Source of the DNA: Gammaproteobacteria bacterium
Lineage (GTDB): Bacteria > Pseudomonadota > Gammaproteobacteria > Pseudomonadales > Porticoccaceae
Direction of reading: 5' to 3'
Assembly (NCBI GenBank): GCA_003645535.1
Contig: QNFP01000014.1
Span: forward strand, 1 to 33,289
Length of the DNA stretch: 33,289 nucleotides
A program made the translations under genes and the position numbers. The notes beneath the pieces were generated by a model. That model ran no database searches. It was not told the DNA's origin and worked only from the letters and a program-made list of their open reading frames with translations. Positions 17,481-26,930 of this stretch are shown here, in pieces (position 1 is the stretch's first letter; the number at the start of each line of letters is the position of its first letter).

Positions 17481-17852
17481 TTAATCGCTAATACCTTCTG
17501 GTACGGCCTGATCCTTGCTCCAGCCGTCAAAGCCACCATCGAGGCTGTACAGGTTAGTAAAACCCATGTCCTGAAGGGTGGCGGCGGCCAGTGCGGATCG
17601 TCCTCCTGATTTACAATAAATAATGACGGATGCATTTTTATCCTGGAAATCGGGATGATTTTCGATCTGCATTTCCAGTACACCTCTGGAAATATGTCTG
17701 GAATCCTCAATATGTCCGGCGTCATGTTCTATCTTTTCCCTGACATCGAGCAGGGTGATACTTCCGCCGTCGAGCAGCTCTCGAGCTTGTGAGAGGTCAA
17801 TACAGCGGACTTTGGATTTGGCTTCCTGAATGAATTCGCGAGCAGTTGTCAT
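17481..17852 (-). CDS. Single-domain rhodanese-like sulfurtransferase
   Basis: ORF 123 aa; TLLDVREKIEHDAGHIEDSRHISRG, active loop YCKSGGRS, LDGGFDGW. Confidence 0.92.
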   Translation of the reverse strand: MTTAREFIQEAKSKVRCIDLSQARELLDGGSITLLDVREKIEHDAGHIEDSRHISRGVLEMQIENHPDFQDKNASVIIYCKSGGRSALAAATLQDMGFTNLYSLDGGFDGWSKDQAVPEGISD

Positions 17853-17990
17853 AGTCTTCTCCGGTAAATAGTGTTCTTCGTTAGTAATGTTGGTTAGGTC
17901 GATATTGGCCCTGATTTTTTAGGTAAGGGTCACTTTAGTAAAGGTCGCTTAAGTTTAGGGCGTTTAAAAGTGGCAGGATCCGACCGCGAG

Positions 17991-19421
17991 TCAAAAGCTA
18001 TACCTCACTCTGGCAAATAAATTACTGTTTTCTTCAAACTGACCAAATAAAGTATAGTCGTTTTTTCCACCCATAATATTCATGCCCATTTCGCTGGACC
18101 AGGAATCTGAGAGTCGATAAATAACTTTTGGCATGGCAAAAAAATCATCGTCTGTTGGTGAATAAAACACAAACAGAGAAAGCGTTAGTTTGTCCTGGAG
18201 GGAGCGGTAATTAATTCGTGTCGTCAGCAAGTGCCGGTATTCTTCGGGCTCCTTTCCAGGCAGCAGCGAGTTATCTTTTAGTTCGTCGTAATCCTGGGTC
18301 CATTCCAGGTAGTACTGAAGTCCAAGGGTGAGCCGGCTGATCAGCTCCTGTTCATAGCCGGTTAAAAACCGCAGTTGGCTATTGGGTATAAAGGGGTCGG
18401 TTCCATTGCTGTCATCCCGGGACTGGTACCAGGCAACTTCCATATTGCCAATACCACTCTTTACGGTACCGCGCACACTGGCGCCGAATGATGATAGCTT
18501 TGGAAAATAGTTTACGCCACGCTCCGGATCAAAGCCCACAGGGCTTTTGAAATAGCCGTGATAGCCATAGAGTGCCCATTCGTAACCGTTGATAATTTTG
18601 TGGATGCGTAATGCGAGCTCGCCGTCATCGAGTTGGCTGTCGGGGTTGTTGGCTGACAATTTTGGTGGAGCGGCAACTATACTATCGGCCAGGGGTGAAA
18701 AATAACTGAAGCGTTCGCCATCAATATAAATGTCGGAGTCGAATTTAGGACTCCATACCAGGTCGACATTGGCGAGTTTATTAAAGTGACTAAATTTTAT
18801 GGCGTCCGAAGAGGCTTTCAGGTATTCCATTTCACGACCGGAAAAAAATGATACCCAGTCCTTGGGGAACAGGTCGTTAAGGAAGAGCAAATCGCCGGTT
18901 CCCCATGTCAATATTTGCCGGCCCAGATGAATGTCGCTATTTTTGCCCACTGAGAACCGCAACAGCGCTTCGCGGGTTTGGGTGTCGATAAAGGGCCCGT
19001 CCCAGGTCAGGTCATCGACCAGGAAATCACCTTTGTAACTCGCATACAGCGGACCAAAATAGTTGGAGTAGTCAATACGCAATCGGGCTTCATTGAGCGT
19101 ATCGTCCCGATCAACCCAACGGTTACTCTGTATGCGAGCGCCATATGCGACTTCGAAGAAACCATGAATAGTGTGGCCCTGTTCTTCGTCATCCCATCCT
19201 GCGTCGCTCCACTCGTCACTAGCGCTTTCGCTCCAGCTGTCTGTTTGCGCGCCACTTTGCTCGATATTTTGCTGAGTATCCTCAGCCAGAGACTTTGCTG
19301 GCAACAACAGTAATGGAGAAAACAGTAATGGAGCAAACAGTAATGGAGCAAACAGTATTGAGTAGTGAAGCACTGGGTAGAGCAGAGTCGGAACAGATAA
19401 TGAGATCAGGCGCAATGACAC
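17991..19421 (-). CDS. Outer-membrane beta-barrel protein (DUF1302-like)
   Basis: ORF track starts at 19490; a GTG at 19421 after AAAAGGAGC is a plausible start. Signal-peptide-like N-terminus, alternating beta-strand pattern, C-terminal ..NLFARVRYSF ending in Phe. Confidence 0.8.
   Translation of the reverse strand: MSLRLISLSVPTLLYPVLHYSILFAPLLFAPLLFSPLLLLPAKSLAEDTQQNIEQSGAQTDSWSESASDEWSDAGWDDEEQGHTIHGFFEVAYGARIQSNRWVDRDDTLNEARLRIDYSNYFGPLYASYKGDFLVDDLTWDGPFIDTQTREALLRFSVGKNSDIHLGRQILTWGTGDLLFLNDLFPKDWVSFFSGREMEYLKASSDAIKFSHFNKLANVDLVWSPKFDSDIYIDGERFSYFSPLADSIVAAPPKLSANNPDSQLDDGELALRIHKIINGYEWALYGYHGYFKSPVGFDPERGVNYFPKLSSFGASVRGTVKSGIGNMEVAWYQSRDDSNGTDPFIPNSQLRFLTGYEQELISRLTLGLQYYLEWTQDYDELKDNSLLPGKEPEEYRHLLTTRINYRSLQDKLTLSLFVFYSPTDDDFFAMPKVIYRLSDSWSSEMGMNIMGGKNDYTLFGQFEENSNLFARVRYSF
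19306..19365. repeat. 15-bp tandem repeat, about 4 copies, inside the signal-peptide region of the beta-barrel gene
   Basis: AACAGTAATGGAGAA / AACAGTAATGGAGCA / AACAGTAATGGAGCA / AACAGTATTGAGTAG; encodes LLFAP-type repeats. Confidence 0.9.
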
Positions 19422-19428
19422 AGGCTGG

Positions 19429-20244
19429 CTAGCTCCTTTTGAACCACTGTCGGGGCGGATTACGCAGGGAGCGTTCGGAGAAAATGTCATCTGGCAAATT
19501 TACGTTGTACTGGATATAGCGCATTTCGGTGAGGGTAGAGCCACCGGAGCGGAGGTCGGAGGCCTGCATCCGAGTGGCTGTGGCATAGCCATCAATATCC
19601 TTTATTTGCAATGCTTCGATGCGACGATAAATTTTGCCAGCGGCATCTGTGTATTCGGTTTTTGTTGGCATCCAGTTGCTCTTGTCAATCCATACCGTGT
19701 AGTGGATGAATTCGACACTATCTGGATCCAGCGGTGTATTTTTAACAACATAATGCTGATCAGTGGTTTCCAGTAATTCGTGCCTGTCGGCGTCCAGCCT
19801 GCGTCCTGAAATGTCCTCATAAAAGAAATGTGAGCCAAAAAAACTGGTCCTTTTGTCGCCAGAAGATATTCGTTTGACAAGATCAAGACCGGGTAAATAC
19901 ATCCAGCGGTCATCATCGCTATCGATATGTTTGATGACTCGAAACATGGTGTTGCGAACGTCCGCAGGTCGGCTAAACAGCACCAGGAAATCCTGGTCAC
20001 CATCAACTTGCTCACCGCGGTCTTTTCGCAACACAGTAAATTGTCTCACCTGTTTGTTGCCGCCACCGTCGGTGATTAGCATGCGGGATTCGGCGCGACC
20101 ATCGTTAGCCTGATAAAACGCAATATGATTGGCCTTGCTAACGATAAGCTCGACATCGGTTTCATCAGCGACCGCAGTACCCACTACAGTGCTTACCGCA
20201 GTCAAAAGGAAGGTGAGATTAAGTAGTTTAGTGACATTGTTCAT
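19429..20244 (-). CDS. Outer membrane lipoprotein-sorting (LolA-like) protein
   Basis: ORF 271 aa; signal peptide, SRMLITDGGGNKQVRQFTVLRKDR, DDRWMYLPGLDLVKRISSGDKRTSFFGSHFFYEDISGR. Confidence 0.9.
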   Translation of the reverse strand: MNNVTKLLNLTFLLTAVSTVVGTAVADETDVELIVSKANHIAFYQANDGRAESRMLITDGGGNKQVRQFTVLRKDRGEQVDGDQDFLVLFSRPADVRNTMFRVIKHIDSDDDRWMYLPGLDLVKRISSGDKRTSFFGSHFFYEDISGRRLDADRHELLETTDQHYVVKNTPLDPDSVEFIHYTVWIDKSNWMPTKTEYTDAAGKIYRRIEALQIKDIDGYATATRMQASDLRSGGSTLTEMRYIQYNVNLPDDIFSERSLRNPPRQWFKRS

Positions 20245-22826
20245 TGCGGGGAATCCTGGGATTCGTTAAACAGGAAGCGTTTCATATAGGCCATTAAAAT
20301 TGGCAATATCATCAATGTGGTAAGGCAGGAAATAATCATTATAGCTGCGAGGAACATGCCGACTGTGTTGTAGGGCACCAGCGGCGATAACAATAATGGC
20401 AGGAAGCCCACAGCAATTACGATGGCGTTTCTTGAAATAGCACGCGCGGGCTCTTCAAACATCAGTGGAATGGCGGCGGCAAAGCTACCATGTTTATCGA
20501 CCATTTCCCGCATACGCTGGATAAAATGGATGGCAAAATCCACAGAAAGACCCAAAGATAGTGCCGATAATATGGCAACTGGCATATCGTAGTCTTTGCC
20601 GATCCAGCCGACGATACCGTAGATAAACAGGATGGTGGCCGATAGCGGAATCATCGCCAGCAAACCGAACAGAATAGAGCGGAAGAGGGCGATCATCATA
20701 ATGAATACGACCACAAAAGCACCTAGCAGACTACCCACCATGCCTTTTACCATGGCTTCCTGCCAGACAACATTAATATAGGTGAGTCCCGCCCAGTCCA
20801 TTTCCACCCCTGGCGGCAATGGATGACTGAGGAGGTAGTCATCGACAAAATCGATAACCTGAGTCGTATCGACGTTGTCACCACTTTTCAGCTGTAACCA
20901 TATTGAAGCGGAACGTTGATCCGGTGTCACCAGGCGCCATAGATCCTGTGGCCGGTGCGATGACTGGTAACTGAGCAAAGTCTGTGCCACTGCGGCAGAT
21001 GAATCGGGAATGCGATACTGATCTGCCGTACCTTCGTTGAGCTCCCGGTACACAGTTTTTACCACGTCCGTCACCGAATTACTTTTGCCTACGATACCGG
21101 TGGTCAGTAATGCTTGCTGTAGTGCTTCGATATAGGCCAATGCCTCGGGTTGTTGAAAGAATTTGCTTGTGTTGAGCTGTCTTTCGGTTGCAGCCAGTAA
21201 TGCCTCAAGGTACATAGTCTGGTTTTCGTCCGCCTCGAATAACTGGTCGTCAAGTTTCAGAGCCAGGTTTTGTAGGAATTGTGGAAACTCACTATTTGCG
21301 TCTTTATTTTTTATCGAATCAGTTGAGTCCTGTTTGAGTTGTTGCCACAGGGTTGTCAAATCGACGCCGTCGGCCTGCGCCTGTGCAAGGATGTCATCGG
21401 TGTTTTTGTTAAATTGCGCGGTGAGCTCGGCTTCATTGTGCTGGTCGAGAACAATAAAGGCGTTGTATGTGCCTGCGAAATGCTGGTTTAGTATTTTATC
21501 GGCAACGCGTAAGCGGTGAGACTCCTGGAACCACTGAAAGGGATTGTCATTGATGACAATTTTCGTGACCCCGGTAATACTCACGGCGGTGATGCCCAGG
21601 AAGACGATCAACAGGGTTTTTGGCCATGCCAAACTGCCCCTGCCTAGCGCCTTCAAACTGCTGGTTAATGGCCCATGATTGTCGTCATGGGGCGTAGTTT
21701 CTGCCAGCTTACTCAGCCGTTGGGGCGATAATGACACCACATAGGCGGGAATAAATATGATGGTTAATAAAAAGGCGAGCATAACGCCAAAGGCGATAAA
21801 CAAGCCGAACACCTGAACGGGAGGGATCGGCGTGAGTGCCAGTGCCGCAAAGCCGGCCGCTGAGGTCAGTGAGGTATAGAGCATGGGGGTGAATAAATGG
21901 TCGAGAACCTCCTGCATGGCCGCTTGTGGTGTAGTGTCTTTGTGGTATCTATCGGAAAACTCGGAGAGCAGGTGTACCGAATCCACCACCGCAATGGGCA
22001 TCAGAAAGATCATGATCATGGAGCTCATGATGTGAACGGTATAACCCATACCGATGAGCAGGCCCATGGTGCAAATAATGGTCACCATGGCCAGAATCAT
22101 TGGTGATGCAATCAGTGACAGGCTGCGAAAAAAGTACCACAGCAGCAGAAACACCAGCAGCCCAGCGACCGGGGCTGAGGTGGCCATCTGTAAAAACATC
22201 TCAACGCCGAAGGTGTCTTCTGCGACCGGCAGGCCGCTTATATAGAATTGATCATCGCTGTCGAGTGTGTCGATGATGTCTTCGACTTCAGCAACGATAC
22301 GATAGGACTGGTCTTTGTGAATAATCGGAATATAGATGGCCGTTGCCAGGCCGTCAGGTGAAGCGATGGTATTATTCAGAAAAGGCAGTCTTTCAACAGC
22401 GTTTTGTATCTCTTTAGCAGCCTCTGTGGTTTTGGGTGCCTGGTTCATCATCCACTGAAAGCGGATGGTGCCGGGGCCATCCTGGGAAATGTTGTCAACC
22501 GTGGCAATAGAAAGTACGTCCTGAGGAACAATACCTTCTATTTTAAGGATTTCGTTAGCGAGTTTGTGTAACGCAGCGAGCGAGCGGGGGTTGTAGATAC
22601 CCTGCTCATTGACCATGCCGACCACGATAAGATCATTAATACCAAATTTCTTTTTCACTTCATCATGAAATACGCGATCTGCCTGGTCTGAAGGCAACAT
22701 GTTCTCAGGGTCTGTGTCGATGATTATTTTGGGTAACATCGCAGCAAATACGATAACGGCGACTATCATCAACAAGAACACCCTTTTCGGGTGTTGAAAC
22801 GCAAAGTTGAACAGGCTTTGTTTCAT
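20241..22826 (-). CDS. RND/MMPL superfamily transporter
   Basis: ORF from 22964; ATG at 22826 (MKQSLFNFAFQHPKRVFLLMIVAV) after AAGGGAAAAA is the likely start. MIFLMPIAVVDSVHLLSEF and ALSLGLSVDFAIHFIQRMRE RND motifs; ATGA overlap with the LolA-like gene. Confidence 0.93.
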   Translation of the reverse strand: MKQSLFNFAFQHPKRVFLLMIVAVIVFAAMLPKIIIDTDPENMLPSDQADRVFHDEVKKKFGINDLIVVGMVNEQGIYNPRSLAALHKLANEILKIEGIVPQDVLSIATVDNISQDGPGTIRFQWMMNQAPKTTEAAKEIQNAVERLPFLNNTIASPDGLATAIYIPIIHKDQSYRIVAEVEDIIDTLDSDDQFYISGLPVAEDTFGVEMFLQMATSAPVAGLLVFLLLWYFFRSLSLIASPMILAMVTIICTMGLLIGMGYTVHIMSSMIMIFLMPIAVVDSVHLLSEFSDRYHKDTTPQAAMQEVLDHLFTPMLYTSLTSAAGFAALALTPIPPVQVFGLFIAFGVMLAFLLTIIFIPAYVVSLSPQRLSKLAETTPHDDNHGPLTSSLKALGRGSLAWPKTLLIVFLGITAVSITGVTKIVINDNPFQWFQESHRLRVADKILNQHFAGTYNAFIVLDQHNEAELTAQFNKNTDDILAQAQADGVDLTTLWQQLKQDSTDSIKNKDANSEFPQFLQNLALKLDDQLFEADENQTMYLEALLAATERQLNTSKFFQQPEALAYIEALQQALLTTGIVGKSNSVTDVVKTVYRELNEGTADQYRIPDSSAAVAQTLLSYQSSHRPQDLWRLVTPDQRSASIWLQLKSGDNVDTTQVIDFVDDYLLSHPLPPGVEMDWAGLTYINVVWQEAMVKGMVGSLLGAFVVVFIMMIALFRSILFGLLAMIPLSATILFIYGIVGWIGKDYDMPVAILSALSLGLSVDFAIHFIQRMREMVDKHGSFAAAIPLMFEEPARAISRNAIVIAVGFLPLLLSPLVPYNTVGMFLAAIMIISCLTTLMILPILMAYMKRFLFNESQDSPQ

Positions 22827-22974
22827 TTTTTCCCTTATTTCCGCGAATAGTTTTTTTAAATCATAAGCATATAACCGTATCACATTAGTGGTCGGTAAAG
22901 GAATAAGAGAACTCGTATTTATAGGGGTTTTGTGAGCTTTGCATGGGTGGCGTTTATTGGCCAAAGAGGATTGC

Positions 22975-23163
22975 GTGCTTCGACCGGAGTCGGCCAGGAG
23001 TGAGTTCAGTACTATTGATGCGCGTTATCGGGCTTGGTTAGCAAATGATCCAGCCACGCCGCTGCGAATTCCGCCGAGCTTACTTGCCGAGGAGATAAAC
23101 GGTCTGTTGCGTAAAACGGCCTGTGAGCAATTAAAGAAAGCAGTCCAACAGGGTGGTTTGTAG
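22975..23163 (+). CDS. Candidate small protein (62 aa), hypothetical
   Basis: Track ORF 22939-23163; GTG at 22975 preceded by AAAGAGGA. Convergent with panB, 2 nt between stop codons. No recognised domain. Confidence 0.35.
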   Translation: MLRPESARSEFSTIDARYRAWLANDPATPLRIPPSLLAEEINGLLRKTACEQLKKAVQQGGL

Positions 23164-23165
23164 CT

Positions 23166-23957
23166 CTATTTAAAGCAGTGTTCAGGCTCCGGGAAGTGAC
23201 CATTGCGCACGGCATCCGCATAGGCTTTGAGCGCTAGTTGTACATCACCGGTGCTCGCAAGAAAATTTTTGGTGAACCTGGGGATGCGCGGCGAGAAGCC
23301 GAGCATGTCATACAGCACCAGTACCTGGGCGTCTGTCCCAGGACCCGCACCGATACCGATAACAGGTATCGTTAAATGCTGTGATATGCGAGTGGCAAGA
23401 TCGGTGGGCACACACTCAAGCACCAGTAAGTCTGCACCGGCCTCCTGCAATATTTCTGCGTCACCAAAAATTTGTTGTGCCGCGTCTTCATCACGTCCCT
23501 GCACCTGATAACCGCCGAGTTTGTTGAACGATTGTGGGGTGAGTCCCAGATGGCCGCATACCGGGATGCCGCGCTGCGACAACATTAGCACCGACTCTTC
23601 CAGCCAGTACCCGCCTTCCAGTTTCACCATCTGCGCACCCGCCTGCATGAGTAAAGCGGCATTGTCGAGGGTCATCTCTGCGGTGGCGTAGGACATGAAG
23701 GGCATATCGGCAATCAACAGTGACTTGCTGTTGCCCCTCGCCACCGCTGCGGTGTGGTGGAGCATGTCATCCATAGTTACAGGCACCGTGCTGTCATAGC
23801 CCAATATCACATTACCCAGGGAATCACCTACCAGCGCGACCTCTATGCCAGCAAGTTCTACCTGGCGAGCAAAGGCACTATCGTAAGCGGTGATAACGGG
23901 AAATTTTTCGTCAGCGGACTTGAAGTTATTAAGCGTGCGGAGGGTGACTGCTTTCAT
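23166..23957 (-). CDS. panB: 3-methyl-2-oxobutanoate hydroxymethyltransferase
   Basis: ORF 263 aa; VITAYDSAFARQVE, VGDSLGNVILGYDSTVPVTMDDMLHHTAAV, VKLEGG, GHLGLTPQS, VIGIGAGPGTDAQVLVLYDMLG. Confidence 0.98.
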   Translation of the reverse strand: MKAVTLRTLNNFKSADEKFPVITAYDSAFARQVELAGIEVALVGDSLGNVILGYDSTVPVTMDDMLHHTAAVARGNSKSLLIADMPFMSYATAEMTLDNAALLMQAGAQMVKLEGGYWLEESVLMLSQRGIPVCGHLGLTPQSFNKLGGYQVQGRDEDAAQQIFGDAEILQEAGADLLVLECVPTDLATRISQHLTIPVIGIGAGPGTDAQVLVLYDMLGFSPRIPRFTKNFLASTGDVQLALKAYADAVRNGHFPEPEHCFK

Positions 23958-23970
23958 GGCATAGTCTCGC

Positions 23971-24654
23971 TTACATATGGGGTTGGGGGTTGTAGTAGTG
24001 ACGACCAGTTTTAATGGTTAGCAGGTACTGCACAAGATTACGGAAATCCTGATCATTGTGGACGGGATTAATTTCCGCCGCATTAACAATTAGCAACGGG
24101 GCGTCTTCATAATAGTGAAAGAATTGTTGATAGGCTTCGTTGAGGGCATTGAGATAGTTTTTGTCAATGTTTCGCTCCATTGCCACGCCGCGTTGGCTGA
24201 CTCGCTCTAACAGCACATCGCTGGGTGCCTGCAGGTAGATCACCAGGTCTGGTGTAGGACGGTCGATGGCGAGCTGATCGTAGACGTTTTGATATAGCCG
24301 CAATTCGTCGTCATCCAGGGTGACCTGGGCAAACAGGGGATCCTTATCGATCAGGAAATCGGCAATTTTTACCGGTTTGAACATATCATCCTGACGCAAC
24401 TCCTGCATCTGCCGCACCCGTTGAAAAAGAAAATAAAGCTGCGTGGGTAATGCTGCGCCGGGTAAATCGTTGTAAAACCGTTCAAGAAAAGGGTTTTCTT
24501 CCGCCTGCTCGAGCAATGTATCGTAATTAAAGGTAGCCGCCAGACGTTTCGCCAGAGCAGTCTTGCCGACGCCAATGGGGCCCTCTACAGCAATATAGTG
24601 GGGCAGCGCTGCGACATTCAGGTTTAGATCAATATCGTTAGCCAGTACTTCCAA
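23971..24654 (-). CDS. Deoxynucleoside kinase family protein
   Basis: HYIAVEGPIGVGKTALAKRLA P-loop, ENPFLERFYND, VIYLQAPSDVLLERVSQRG. No ATG near the domain start; TTG at 24654 preceded by GGAGAGACTC is plausible (track start 24753 lies deep inside folK). Confidence 0.88.
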   Translation of the reverse strand: MEVLANDIDLNLNVAALPHYIAVEGPIGVGKTALAKRLAATFNYDTLLEQAEENPFLERFYNDLPGAALPTQLYFLFQRVRQMQELRQDDMFKPVKIADFLIDKDPLFAQVTLDDDELRLYQNVYDQLAIDRPTPDLVIYLQAPSDVLLERVSQRGVAMERNIDKNYLNALNEAYQQFFHYYEDAPLLIVNAAEINPVHNDQDFRNLVQYLLTIKTGRHYYNPQPHM

Positions 24655-25147
24655 GAGTCTCTCCAGCTTTGAGGCGGACAATACCCTCTGCGCAGGTGTT
24701 TGCCAATAGTTTCTGTACGGATGTTGTGTCCGGTAACACCAGGTCAGGGGCAATGTCAGCTAGTGGATATATGACAAAATTTCGCCTGGTGAGATGCGGA
24801 TGGGGGATAGTCAGGATTTTACTCTTAATAGTTCGTTTGCCAAACAACAGGATATCCAGGTCGATGCTTCTCGGACCCCACCGTACAACACGTTTTCTGC
24901 CCTGCTGGTTTTCTATGGCCTGAAGTTCTCTGAGTAGCTGTCGAGGAGTCAGCGCAGTAGCAATACTAACCACTGTGTTGATGTAATCGGCCTGTTTGCC
25001 GGGGCCGATAGCACGGCTTCGATACCAGGGTGCGGTATGGATTAGTTTTGTTTCCGGTAGCCTGGCGAGGGAGGAAATAGCACGCTGTACTTGCCGTGGT
25101 GGAGAGTTAAGATTACTGCCGAGCGCGATATAAACTTCAGTGCGCAT
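24638..25147 (-). CDS. folK: 2-amino-4-hydroxy-6-hydroxymethyldihydropteridine diphosphokinase
   Basis: VYIALGSNLNSPPRQVQRAI, APWYRSRAIGPGKQADYINTVV, RVVRWGPRSIDLDILLFG; ATG at 25147. Confidence 0.97.
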   Translation of the reverse strand: MRTEVYIALGSNLNSPPRQVQRAISSLARLPETKLIHTAPWYRSRAIGPGKQADYINTVVSIATALTPRQLLRELQAIENQQGRKRVVRWGPRSIDLDILLFGKRTIKSKILTIPHPHLTRRNFVIYPLADIAPDLVLPDTTSVQKLLANTCAEGIVRLKAGETLGSTG

Positions 25148-25148
25148 T

Positions 25149-26495
25149 TTACGTGGGCTTGCGGGTGCGAGGCCGACGTTTTCTTGAACGGCCCGATTTT
25201 CCCAGTGCTTTGACCATAGTATTGCGCTCGTCTGCGTCGGCTTCCTGGAATCGCGTCCACCAGTCGCCAAGGCCCTGAACCTCCTCGCCACTTTGTTCGC
25301 GTAGCAAAACAAAGTCATAGGCAGCGCGAAACCGGGGCTGGTCGAGCAGGCGAAATGCCTGTTGTCCTCCGCGCCTGGACAGGCGCGCTTGCATTTCCCA
25401 AATTTCGCGCATGGGCACGCTAAATCGTTTGGGGATGGCTAGTCGTGAAATTTGCTTGCCAGTCACCTCCGTGGCCGCTAACTGCAGGGCGCGACTGGGG
25501 TTTTCGCCATTTTTTTCCTGATGTTTCTGTGCTTCACACACTGCTGGCCACAATAGTGCCGCAAATAGAAAGGCGGGGGTGACATGCTTGCCACTGTTAA
25601 CGCGGCTATCGGTATTGGTCAGGGCCTGTGTTAAAAATCGGGTATAAAACTCACTGCCTTCAAGTAAGGCGACGGACTGAGGCAACAATTGTTGATCCAG
25701 ATGTAGCTCTCGCAACTGCTGCCAGGTTGGCAGTGCATAACCGTTCATAAATAGCTTTATGGTTTCATCGTAGAGGCGAGCTGAGGGTATAGCCGCGAGC
25801 AAATGAGCCGATGGCTTGATGGCAGCCATGGTGGAGGGGTCGAGATTGAACTCTAGCCGGGCTGCAAATCGGGCTGCTCGCAGCATTCGTACAGGATCTT
25901 CCTGATAGCGGATAAGAGGGTCGCCAATAATCCGCAAGGTTTTATTATTTATGTCGGTAAGCCCATTTGCGTAATCGTAAATAGTATTGTCCGTAGGGTG
26001 GTAATACAGGGCGTTAATGGTGAAATCGCGTCTGCTGGCATCTTCATTGATCGAACCAAACACGTTGTCACGTAGCAACATGCCCTGTTGCGAGCGTCTG
26101 GATGTATCTTTCCCCTGCCCTGAATTGCCATTGTGATGAGCGCGGAATGTTGTTACTTCGACAATTTCTCTGCCAAACCGTACATGAACAATTCTAAATC
26201 GGCGACCGACAATACGGGCGCGGCGAAACAGTGCTTTCACCTGCTCAGGCGTGGCATCGGTGGCAACATCAAAGTCCTTAGGCCGCAAGTCCAGCAGTAG
26301 ATCGCGTACGCAACCACCGACCACATAGGCATTAAACCCAGCTTCTTCAAGGGTTTTGACGACCTCGCCAGCACCTCGGCTTATGTCCTGTGGTGTTATG
26401 TTGTGCTCGCCAGCGGGGATAATATGTGGCTCGCTATTAGAGGTCCGGGGCTTGATCCGGTTGAAAACTTTGCCTAAGCGTTTGAGCATTAACAC
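25149..26495 (-). CDS. pcnB: Poly(A) polymerase I
   Basis: ORF 448 aa; AYVVGGCVRDLLLDLRPKDFDVATDATPEQVK, RRDFTINALYY, basic C-terminal tail GRSRKRRPRTRKPT. Confidence 0.96.
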   Translation of the reverse strand: MLMLKRLGKVFNRIKPRTSNSEPHIIPAGEHNITPQDISRGAGEVVKTLEEAGFNAYVVGGCVRDLLLDLRPKDFDVATDATPEQVKALFRRARIVGRRFRIVHVRFGREIVEVTTFRAHHNGNSGQGKDTSRRSQQGMLLRDNVFGSINEDASRRDFTINALYYHPTDNTIYDYANGLTDINNKTLRIIGDPLIRYQEDPVRMLRAARFAARLEFNLDPSTMAAIKPSAHLLAAIPSARLYDETIKLFMNGYALPTWQQLRELHLDQQLLPQSVALLEGSEFYTRFLTQALTNTDSRVNSGKHVTPAFLFAALLWPAVCEAQKHQEKNGENPSRALQLAATEVTGKQISRLAIPKRFSVPMREIWEMQARLSRRGGQQAFRLLDQPRFRAAYDFVLLREQSGEEVQGLGDWWTRFQEADADERNTMVKALGKSGRSRKRRPRTRKPT

Positions 26496-26658
26496 GAATC
26501 GGAATATTGAGGAAAGCGGATTCTAGCACAGGGTGTGGTGGCTCGATCTTCTGCAGGGGTGGCCCGACTTGCGCTTAGCCACTGTGGAGTTTTGTCCAGA
26601 ATACTTGTCAAGAGCACACGCGAATAGTCACAGGGTGGTAACAGAAGGGGCGCAGCAA

Positions 26659-26684
26659 AAAGGGGAGCCCGAAGACTCCCCTTT
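26659..26684 (-). terminator. Rho-independent terminator (minus strand), downstream of gluQ and upstream of pcnB
   Basis: AAAGGGGAG-cccgaaga-CTCCCCTTT; minus-strand reading ends the stem in TTTTT. Confidence 0.75.
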
Positions 26685-26907
26685 GTATATGCCATTTGTT
26701 TATGGAGCTAACCCACCCTTAAAACCTATAGCAACTCAATTTCGCTATCAATTATTATTATGTTTGTTGTTATTGTTTAATTATTATCGTTATTCCTTTT
26801 GTTCATCAATCCTATGACTTGACGCCATAATACTTATGTAAAAGTGTTGCTGCAAATGTTTTCTTGATGCCGCATTAGACTGTAAAGGCATTAATATATG
26901 CGTTAAA

Positions 26908-26930
26908 GCTATAAGCGTCATGCTTATAGC
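26908..26930. repeat. Perfect 9-bp inverted repeat, possible hairpin after gluQ
   Basis: GCTATAAGC-gtcat-GCTTATAGC; no strong T-tract on either side. Confidence 0.6.
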
